This document shows, one piece after another, positions 1 through 5,716 of a stretch of 17,581 nt of DNA. The notes under the pieces were generated by a model that was not told the origin of the DNA, made no database searches, and saw only the letters and a list, made by a program, of their open reading frames with translations. The position numbers and the translations under genes are program-made. The first letter of the stretch is position 1, and the number at the start of each line of letters is the position of its first letter. Origin of the DNA: Gammaproteobacteria bacterium (lineage in GTDB: Bacteria > Pseudomonadota > Gammaproteobacteria > GCA-001735895); NCBI GenBank assembly GCA_029882955.1, contig JAOUJX010000035.1:1-17581 (forward strand). Reading direction: 5' to 3'.

Positions 1-1704
1 TCTAAAATGGAGACAGGCGACGTGGTCGACTTATATCCGTTGGCAGGAAAAGCGACTAAACACCTTAGCGACGAAGTGCTTGCCACTTTTGAACTCGCGA
101 CCAATGTACTTAAAGACGAAGTGCAGGCCGATGGCAGGATTCCGCTGATTATCGGTCGCGGCTTAACCGACCGTGCGCGTAAATATCTCGATTTACCGGC
201 TTCTGATATTTTTGAACTTCCCGAAGCCCAGGAAGACAGTAGCAAGGGCTTCACCCTGGCACAAAAGATGGTCGGCAAGGCCTGCGGTGTTACCGGCGTA
301 CGTGCGGGCACCTATTGCGAACCGAAAATGACCACGGTAGGCTCGCAGGATACCACCGGACCGATGACCCGCGACGAACTCAAAGATCTCGCCTGCCTGG
401 GCTTTTCGGCCGATCTGGTGATGCAATCGTTTTGTCATACCGCGCCTTACCCGAAGCCGGTCGATGTAGTGACTCATCATACGCTACCAGACTTCATGCA
501 AAATCGTGGCGGTGTTTCACTGCGTCCCGGTGATGGTGTTATTCACTCGTGGATGAATCGCATGTTGCTACCCGATACAGTGGGCACCGGTGGCGATTCG
601 CACACACGTTTCCCGATTGGTATTTCCTTCCCGGCGGGTTCCGGCCTGGTGGCATTCGCCGCAGCGACCGGCGTTATGCCGCTGGATATGCCCGAATCGG
701 TGCTGGTTCGTTTCAAGGGTGAGATGCAGCCCGGTATTACACTACGCGACCTGGTCAATGCAATTCCTTATGCTGCCATTCAACGCGGCTTGCTTACTGT
801 CGAAAAGAAAGGCAAGAAAAACATTTTTTCCGGTCGTGTGCTAGAAATAGAGGGTTTACCGAAACTTAAGGTCGAGCAGGCCTTCGAACTTTCGGATGCC
901 TCAGCCGAGCGCTCCGCTTCGGGCTGTACCGTCAAACTCGATAAGGAACCGATCATTGAATACATAAACTCGAATATCACCATGTTCAAGTGGATGATCA
1001 GCGAGGGTTACGGTGATGTTCGCACTATTACCCGACGGATTGAAGAGATGGAAGCCTGGTTAGCCAACCCGGTTCTTTTGGAAGCCGACGCCGATGCCGA
1101 ATACGCTGAAATCATTGAGATTGATTTAAATGAAATTAAGGAACCGTTACTGGCTTGCCCGAACGATCCTGACGATGTTAAAACATTAGCGGATGTCGCT
1201 GGCGAAAAGGTCGACGAAGTATTTATCGGTTCCTGCATGACCAACATCGGACATTTCCGTGCCGCAGGTAAACTGCTCGAAAAACTCGAAGGCCCGGTCG
1301 CCACGCGTTTGTGGATTGCTCCACCGACTAAAATGGACGAAGCCCAGTTAACCGCCGAGGGTTATTACAACATCTTCGGCCGCACCGGAGCCAGAACCGA
1401 AATGCCAGGCTGCTCGTTATGCATGGGTAATCAGGCAAGGGTCGCAGAAAACAGTACCGTCATTTCGACATCGACACGCAACTTCCCGAATCGTCTGGGT
1501 AAAGGCGCGAATGTCTATCTGGCCTCGGCAGAGCTTGCAGCCGTCGGCGCCATTATCGGTAAAATTCCAACCATGGACGAATACATGCAATACGCCAATG
1601 ACATTAATACCATGGCGGATGATGTGTATCGTTACCTGAATTTTAATGAGATGGAAAGCTATATGTCGGCAGCCGAGAGTGCATTTCCGGTGAAAGTGGC
1701 TTAG
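1..1704 (+). CDS. acnB: Aconitate hydratase B, C-terminal part (5' end outside window)
   Basis: AcnB interconverts citrate and isocitrate in the TCA cycle with a [4Fe-4S] cluster; it can also act on 2-methyl-cis-aconitate. The reading frame is open from the first base, so the gene begins upstream of the window and the first ATG (7) is internal. The cluster cysteines are visible as Cys in GSCMTN (codon at 1234) and the two in PGCSLCMGN (codons at 1411 and 1420). Their spacing of 59 and 3 residues equals that of Cys710, Cys769 and Cys772 in E. coli AcnB (numbering from memory). On that scale the window begins near residue 299 and the protein ends at residue 865, the normal family length. The substrate-binding block with DTVGTGGDSHTRFP is intact. 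There is no sign of frameshift or decay. A strong intrinsic terminator follows the stop. Confidence 0.98.
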   Translation, partial: SKMETGDVVDLYPLAGKATKHLSDEVLATFELATNVLKDEVQADGRIPLIIGRGLTDRARKYLDLPASDIFELPEAQEDSSKGFTLAQKMVGKACGVTGVRAGTYCEPKMTTVGSQDTTGPMTRDELKDLACLGFSADLVMQSFCHTAPYPKPVDVVTHHTLPDFMQNRGGVSLRPGDGVIHSWMNRMLLPDTVGTGGDSHTRFPIGISFPAGSGLVAFAAATGVMPLDMPESVLVRFKGEMQPGITLRDLVNAIPYAAIQRGLLTVEKKGKKNIFSGRVLEIEGLPKLKVEQAFELSDASAERSASGCTVKLDKEPIIEYINSNITMFKWMISEGYGDVRTITRRIEEMEAWLANPVLLEADADAEYAEIIEIDLNEIKEPLLACPNDPDDVKTLADVAGEKVDEVFIGSCMTNIGHFRAAGKLLEKLEGPVATRLWIAPPTKMDEAQLTAEGYYNIFGRTGARTEMPGCSLCMGNQARVAENSTVISTSTRNFPNRLGKGANVYLASAELAAVGAIIGKIPTMDEYMQYANDINTMADDVYRYLNFNEMESYMSAAESAFPVKVA

Positions 1705-1726
1705 GATTCAATCCAACAGGTAGCAT

Positions 1727-1754
1727 AAAAAGGCGTCCACTGGGCGCCTTTTTT
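1727..1754 (+). terminator. Rho-independent terminator of acnB
   Basis: A run of five A and GGCG (1727-1735) pairs with CGCC and the T run (1745-1754). The stem can extend through a U-G pair and two C-G pairs (1736-1738 with 1742-1744) to a three-base ACT loop, giving about 12 pairs followed by uninterrupted T. It starts 22 bases after the acnB stop and ends at the base before an ATG at 1755, which argues that the next gene is read from its own transcript or starts slightly later. Confidence 0.93.
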
Positions 1755-1765
1755 ATGAATAATTC

Positions 1766-1769
1766 AGGG
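1766..1769 (+). promoter_or_regulatory. Shine-Dalgarno site deciding the start of the HNH gene
   Basis: AGGG lies 9 bases before the ATG at 1779. The two earlier in-frame ATGs are less likely starts: the one at 1755 directly abuts the terminator T run, and the one at 1770 touches the AGGG. Start 1779 is therefore preferred. Confidence 0.5.
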
Positions 1770-1778
1770 ATGCTCATC

Positions 1779-2435
1779 ATGAAAGGATATCAAACCAGCC
1801 AATGGAAAGTGTTTCGAGAGGAAGTTATCGAACTCGACGGTGGCATTTGTAAGACTTGCAGTCGTGACCAAACTGAAGTCATTCTTCAGGTTCATCACAG
1901 AAAATACATGCCCGGCAAATTACCCTGGCAATATGACTATAAAGACTGCGAAGCCCTTTGCAAGGGCTGTCACGCAGCCGAACACGGCAAAGTCCCACCA
2001 AAAACCGGCTGGCAGTACCTGGGCTACGAAGACCTTGGTGAAGTCGCCGGAAACTGCGAGTTATGCGGCAGCAATTTTCGCTATCAATTCTACGTCTATC
2101 ATAAAAGCTGGGGCAGCATGCAGGTCGGCACTTTCTGCTGTAACGCGCTTACCAGCACAGATATAGCGTCTAAACAAATCGATAAACAAAACAAGTACGA
2201 TGATCGTAAACGACGGTTTATTCGGTCGAAAAGATGGATAGAGATTTCCGGCAGGGCAGTGCTACGTCAAAAAGGAATCCGTATCGAAATTGCGAAGTTC
2301 AACAGTCAATATCATATACAACTAGACCTCTATCCGGGGCAAATCGGATTCGATAGCCAGGACGCCGCCAAAGCCCACATTTTCGACATTCTCGAAGATG
2401 GTAGCGCGCAAAAATACATCAACCAAATTCGTTGA
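1779..2435 (+). CDS. HNH-type nuclease-like protein with a second cysteine-rich module
   Basis: The exact function is unknown. With start 1779 the protein has 218 residues. Residues 24-69 form an HNH/Zn-finger module: CKTC (24-27), His39-His40 as the catalytic-type HH, CKGCH (61-65) and His69 near the end. This matches zinc-bound HNH (McrA-like) nucleases. Residues 93-121 form a second probable metal site: CELCG (93-97), His108, then VGTFCC (116-121), a CxxCG...H...vGxxC pattern I associate with uncharacterised phage-like and bacterial proteins. A basic stretch near 150 leads to a C-terminal alpha/beta region of about 70 residues that I do not recognise. There is no signal peptide or membrane segment. 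The gene stands alone after the acnB terminator and has no modification-enzyme partner, so a classical restriction system is not supported. DNA or RNA binding or nicking is inference. Confidence 0.8.
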   Translation: MKGYQTSQWKVFREEVIELDGGICKTCSRDQTEVILQVHHRKYMPGKLPWQYDYKDCEALCKGCHAAEHGKVPPKTGWQYLGYEDLGEVAGNCELCGSNFRYQFYVYHKSWGSMQVGTFCCNALTSTDIASKQIDKQNKYDDRKRRFIRSKRWIEISGRAVLRQKGIRIEIAKFNSQYHIQLDLYPGQIGFDSQDAAKAHIFDILEDGSAQKYINQIR

Positions 2436-2462
2436 CAACTGTCACCAATAAATTGCTTATCT
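2432..2462 (+). promoter_or_regulatory. Possible dddP promoter
   Basis: A perfect TTGACA (2432-2437) overlaps the HNH stop codon. A TG-extended -10-like TTATCT (2457-2462, with TG at 2454-2455) follows at a 19-base spacing, longer than the preferred 17. The position 58 bases before dddP is suitable, but the -10 match is modest, so this is tentative. Confidence 0.35.
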
Positions 2463-2506
2463 TTGTCCCAGTGTTGGATTATGCTCACTTCATTCATCGG
2501 CCGTTA

Positions 2507-2512
2507 AAGAGG
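2507..2512 (+). promoter_or_regulatory. Ribosome binding site of dddP
   Basis: AAGAGG lies 8 bases before the ATG at 2521. It supports that start, which also gives the length and N-terminal pattern expected of DddP. Confidence 0.7.
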
Positions 2513-2520
2513 TTGGCGCT

Positions 2521-3864
2521 ATGTCATCATCGCCTTTTTCCATAGATAGCTCTAACCGAAAAATTGACCCTTCAAGGAAACCTGCGACAGGCGTAAAACC
2601 AGACGGTTCACCCGACGATAACGACCGTGTTGAAATCGGGCCTACCGCGTTGGCTTTCAAAGAATGGGAAGCACTCGGTCTTGAGATTCCACAACTCGAT
2701 GCAATGCGCGAATTTCGCCTGCAACGACTTTGCGCCGAACTACAAAAGAATAACTATGGCGGCATCCTGTTATTCGACCCGCTGAATATTCGCTATGCAA
2801 CCGACACTACCAACATGCAGCTGTGGATCACGCATAATTCTGCTCGTGCCTGTTTTGTATCAGCAGATGGCTATATGGTGTTATGGGATTTTCATAGTTG
2901 CGACCATCTTTCCTCACATTTGCCATTAGTCAAAGAGTTACGCAGCGGCGCCTCGTTCTTTTATTTCGAATCGGCTTATCGGTCTGAGGAACACGCCGGT
3001 TTATTCGCCCAGTCAGTCGACGAATTGATGCGTAATCACGCCGGTGCTAATCGGCGCCTGGCGGTTGATAAAATTGAAATTGCAGGCCTGCGTGCCCTGG
3101 AAAAAATTGGCTTAGAGGTATTCGAGGGTCAGGCAGTCACCGAGCTGGCCCGCGTTATCAAAGGGCCCGACGAGATTAAGGCCCTGCGTTGTGCAACAGC
3201 GGCTTGTGAAGCTTCCATGTTTGAGATGCAAAAAGCATTGTATGCCGGACAAAGTGAAAACGATGTCTGGGCTGTTTTACACGCCGAAAACATTCGTCGC
3301 GGCGGCGAATGGATCGAAACCCGGATTTGCAGTTCAGGCCCCCGCACCAACCCCTGGTTCCAGGAAGCGGGTCCACGGGTCATCAGCGATGGGGAGTTAC
3401 TCGCGCTCGACACCGATATGATCGGCACTTATGGGATGTGCTGCGATATCTCTCGCACCTGGATCTGCGGCGATGTCGAACCCGACGCGGAGCAAAAACG
3501 TATTTATCAAATTGCTTACGAACACATCATGACCAATATGCAAATGCTCAAGCCCGGTGTCAGCTTCCAGGAACTTACCGAGAAAGCACACCGTCTGCCG
3601 AAAAACTGCCGACCAAACCGCTACGGCGTCATCATGCATGGAGTCGGACTTTGCGATGAATACCCGTCGATACGCTATACCGAAGACTTCGAGGGTCATG
3701 GATATGATGGCATTGTCGAAGCCGGCATGGTGTTATGCGTCGAAGCCTATGTCGGTGAAGTCGGCGGTAAAAACGGCGTCAAGCTCGAAGATCAGGTTTT
3801 GATTACCGAAGATGGTTTCGACAATATGACGAAGTATCCGTTTGAAGCGGCTTTTTTAAAGTAA
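2521..3864 (+). CDS. dddP: DMSP lyase DddP (M24 peptidase-fold)
   Basis: DddP cleaves dimethylsulfoniopropionate to dimethyl sulfide and acrylate in the cytoplasm. The 447-residue length fits the family. The N-terminus has the family pattern (RKIDPSR at 13-19, then a DGSPDDNDRVEIGPT stretch, then FDPLNIRYATD near 85-95). The C-terminal pita-bread domain carries Asp297, Asp299, Asp309, His373, Glu408 and Glu423. These correspond, with a constant +2 shift, to the metal ligands I recall for the Ruegeria lacuscaerulensis enzyme (295, 297, 307, 371, 406, 421). Tyr368 and Asp379 match its Tyr366 and proposed catalytic base Asp377. The doubled Asp in ALDTD and the GVGLCDE block separate it from ordinary Xaa-Pro peptidases and creatinases. 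It has its own RBS and possibly its own promoter. No other ddd, acu or dmd gene is adjacent. A TauE/SafE permease is convergent 12 bases downstream. Activity is inferred. Confidence 0.93.
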   Translation: MSSSPFSIDSSNRKIDPSRKPATGVKPDGSPDDNDRVEIGPTALAFKEWEALGLEIPQLDAMREFRLQRLCAELQKNNYGGILLFDPLNIRYATDTTNMQLWITHNSARACFVSADGYMVLWDFHSCDHLSSHLPLVKELRSGASFFYFESAYRSEEHAGLFAQSVDELMRNHAGANRRLAVDKIEIAGLRALEKIGLEVFEGQAVTELARVIKGPDEIKALRCATAACEASMFEMQKALYAGQSENDVWAVLHAENIRRGGEWIETRICSSGPRTNPWFQEAGPRVISDGELLALDTDMIGTYGMCCDISRTWICGDVEPDAEQKRIYQIAYEHIMTNMQMLKPGVSFQELTEKAHRLPKNCRPNRYGVIMHGVGLCDEYPSIRYTEDFEGHGYDGIVEAGMVLCVEAYVGEVGGKNGVKLEDQVLITEDGFDNMTKYPFEAAFLK

Positions 3865-3876
3865 AAGCAATACTTG

Positions 3877-4638
3877 CTAATCAAAAAACTGAACAATCAA
3901 TACCATAGCCAGTATCGCCAGCAGTCCCTGCAACACGCGCCGATAGACATCGAGGGCAATTTTTTCGCGCAACGATTGGCCAATCATCAATGCTGCTACG
4001 GCGGCTATTGCGAGTGGTGTGGTTTCTAATAATAATTCCAGGCTTAACAAACCTGCCGCAAAAAGAACTATTATTTGCGAAACCTTACCCGCCAGGAAGC
4101 AACTATTGAGCGCAGGCACCATGGTTTTTCTTGGCACACCTAGAGACAGGAAAAAAATAACAAGCACTGCGACCATGACATTGGTTACGCCGCCTGAAAT
4201 CCCTGCGATCAAACCGAATACCAGCATCGCAATTAACAGGTGGTTGCTAACCCAGAGAAACGATATTCCACTGGCATAACTGGTCCAGAGATATAGTAGT
4301 ATCAGGCTCGCTAGTACCAAACGGAAAGGGTCCGGGTCTGACGTAGCCAGTATATATGCACCCAGAACCGAACCGACCAGGGTAAAACCCGTTAATGGTA
4401 AAAACCGTCGAGCCTCATTGAGCGACTCGCGGCTGTTCCAGATACTCACCAGATTTACAGCGACTGTCGGCAATAAAGTAATCAAGATGGCGGTACGTAC
4501 ATCAAAAGAAACTGCCAGCATTGGTGTAGCCACCATAGGGAAGCCAAGACCCAGCGTACCGTGTACCAATCCGGCAAACAGCATGATTGCTATCGCCATT
4601 AATATTAATAGCCAGTCCATCTGTAAAAGAGAAATCAT
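3877..4638 (-). CDS. TauE/SafE-family (DUF81) membrane permease
   Basis: This is an integral membrane protein of 253 residues, normal for the family, with about eight hydrophobic segments and almost no long loops. The two half-repeats typical of TauE/SafE are visible: GLVHGTLGLGFPMVATPML near residue 23 and GLIAGISGGVTNVMVAVL near residue 139, each a glycine-rich turn entering a membrane helix. Family members are proposed to export sulfite, sulfoacetate or other small organosulfur anions, but substrates are known for few of them. It is convergent with dddP, with only 12 bases between the stops, so the two are not co-transcribed. A link to sulfur from DMSP is suggestive only. The ATG at 4638 has no good Shine-Dalgarno site; the next in-frame ATG (4620) is an alternative start. 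Confidence 0.87.
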   Translation of the reverse strand: MISLLQMDWLLILMAIAIMLFAGLVHGTLGLGFPMVATPMLAVSFDVRTAILITLLPTVAVNLVSIWNSRESLNEARRFLPLTGFTLVGSVLGAYILATSDPDPFRLVLASLILLYLWTSYASGISFLWVSNHLLIAMLVFGLIAGISGGVTNVMVAVLVIFFLSLGVPRKTMVPALNSCFLAGKVSQIIVLFAAGLLSLELLLETTPLAIAAVAALMIGQSLREKIALDVYRRVLQGLLAILAMVLIVQFFD

Positions 4639-4777
4639 CTTTAAAAAATACCCGAAGCTTCCAATATTATCTATTTATCTACGATATTACTTAGCCTCCT
4701 CGCTACAGTATTGATATCAACCTGGTTTATCTATAATTCCGAGATCGTTAAGACTAGTCCCGAACAGCTCCGCAAAG

Positions 4778-5197
4778 TCATTCCTTGTCTAAAATTTTAC
4801 TCCTTAACACTTTCGTCTTACCTCGCTTAACTTTGCTATCTACTCGTTTTCGCTGAGAGGCCCTGGTCGCTTTAGTGGCGCGCCTCGCCTTCGGCACATC
4901 TCCCGCCGACTGAATTATCTCTATTATTCGGTCTAGCGCATCCTGCCGGTTTTTATCCTGTGTTCGATGCTTCTGGGCCTTGATAACCAGAATTCCATCT
5001 TTGCTAATACGATGGTCAGCCTGTGATAGTAAACGATGTTTGTACAACTCCGGTAAAGAAGAAGCTTTAATATTGAAACGCAAATGAATCGCCGATGATA
5101 CCTTGTTAACGTTTTGCCCCCCCGCTCCCTGGGCACGGATTGCCGTCAACTCGACTTCATCATCGCCAATAACAATATTTTGTGTAATTTGTATCAC
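4778..5197 (-). CDS. arfB: Alternative ribosome-rescue factor ArfB (YaeJ-type peptidyl-tRNA hydrolase)
   Basis: ArfB enters the empty A site of ribosomes stalled without a stop codon and hydrolyses the peptidyl-tRNA. The 139 residues match the E. coli size. The catalytic GAGGQNVNK motif puts GGQ at 26-28, the same position as in YaeJ. The hydrolase domain, with SSAIHLRF after the motif, is followed by a highly basic tail (about residues 100-139, many Lys and Arg), which in this family inserts into the mRNA entry channel. The short domain and basic tail distinguish it from release factors RF1/RF2, which have an additional codon-reading domain. The start is GTG at 5197, 27 bases after the upstream YHS gene, so it probably shares that transcript. 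No clear Shine-Dalgarno site precedes it. Confidence 0.95.
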   Translation of the reverse strand: MIQITQNIVIGDDEVELTAIRAQGAGGQNVNKVSSAIHLRFNIKASSLPELYKHRLLSQADHRISKDGILVIKAQKHRTQDKNRQDALDRIIEIIQSAGDVPKARRATKATRASQRKRVDSKVKRGKTKVLRSKILDKE

Positions 5198-5224
5198 CGT
5201 GTTTTTTCAATTGATTAGCGCCAA

Positions 5225-5692
5225 CTATTGATTCCTTAACTGCTCCCAGGCCGCATCGGCTTCTTCTTTATAGCTGGCCCAGTCACCATCTAACCAACGC
5301 TGTCGACCACGTTCAGCGTAAAACAGATGTAATTTGTCACCAAAAAATTCCCACACTGTACCATCCGTGCGGATCAATCCTTCGCCCAGTGCCAACGCAT
5401 TTGAACAAAAACCATTATACTGGGGCACATAGCTATCGGGATCAGCTTCGAATTTATCTGCCGAGGCCTGGGACGCGAATAACCAACGGGCATTGTTCCA
5501 ATCTACTGCAAAACGTTTAAAGCCTTTGACTTCGATATGTTTACTGCGTACTTCGGAGGAATAATATTCAACCGGGTCGTGGCCATCTATAGCAATACTA
5601 TCCAGATATCCGGTACTAACAGGCTCTGCCGGGCTGGCTGAACTAAAAAAAAGAAACAACGATAAGAATAATTGTCGCACTACTCTACCCAC
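5225..5692 (-). CDS. Exported YHS-domain protein
   Basis: The protein is 155 residues long with an N-terminal hydrophobic signal sequence (residues 7-17) and a likely signal peptidase I site after Ala22 (SASPA). The mature part opens with IAIDGHDPVEYYSS, the start typical of YHS-domain proteins. It continues with FASQASADKFEADPDSYVPQ and a Y-N-G-F-C segment. YHS domains are small folds often linked to metal or heavy-metal handling, but exported stand-alone members have no established function. The gene follows the CHASE2 kinase after 24 bases and precedes arfB by 27, suggesting co-transcription. The start is uncertain: GTG at 5692 or GTG at 5680. Neither has a strong RBS, and the choice does not alter the signal peptide prediction. 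Confidence 0.85.
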   Translation of the reverse strand: MGRVVRQLFLSLFLFFSSASPAEPVSTGYLDSIAIDGHDPVEYYSSEVRSKHIEVKGFKRFAVDWNNARWLFASQASADKFEADPDSYVPQYNGFCSNALALGEGLIRTDGTVWEFFGDKLHLFYAERGRQRWLDGDWASYKEEADAAWEQLRNQ

Positions 5693-5716
5693 TACCCAAA
5701 AATCATCAGCAAATAA

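Noticed and set aside
193..1304. Several open frames antisense to or out of frame with acnB
   Set aside because: They lie wholly within a highly conserved gene, have no ribosome sites or recognisable protein pattern, and are explained by codon composition.
2521..3864. Reading the M24 protein as an Xaa-Pro aminopeptidase or creatinase
   Set aside because: The doubled Asp at 297/299, Asp379 in the GVGLCDE block and the N-terminal RKIDPSR and DNDRVEIGPT patterns fit DddP and not the peptidases.
3866..3878. Small hairpin AGCAA-TAC-TTGCT between the dddP and permease stops, as a minus-strand terminator
   Set aside because: Only a 5-bp AT-rich stem with an interrupted T stretch; too weak to call.
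4695..4701. Strong Shine-Dalgarno-like GAGGAGG on the minus strand upstream of the TauE-type permease
   Set aside because: No ATG, GTG or TTG occurs at a usable distance and stops follow quickly, so no leader peptide can be supported.
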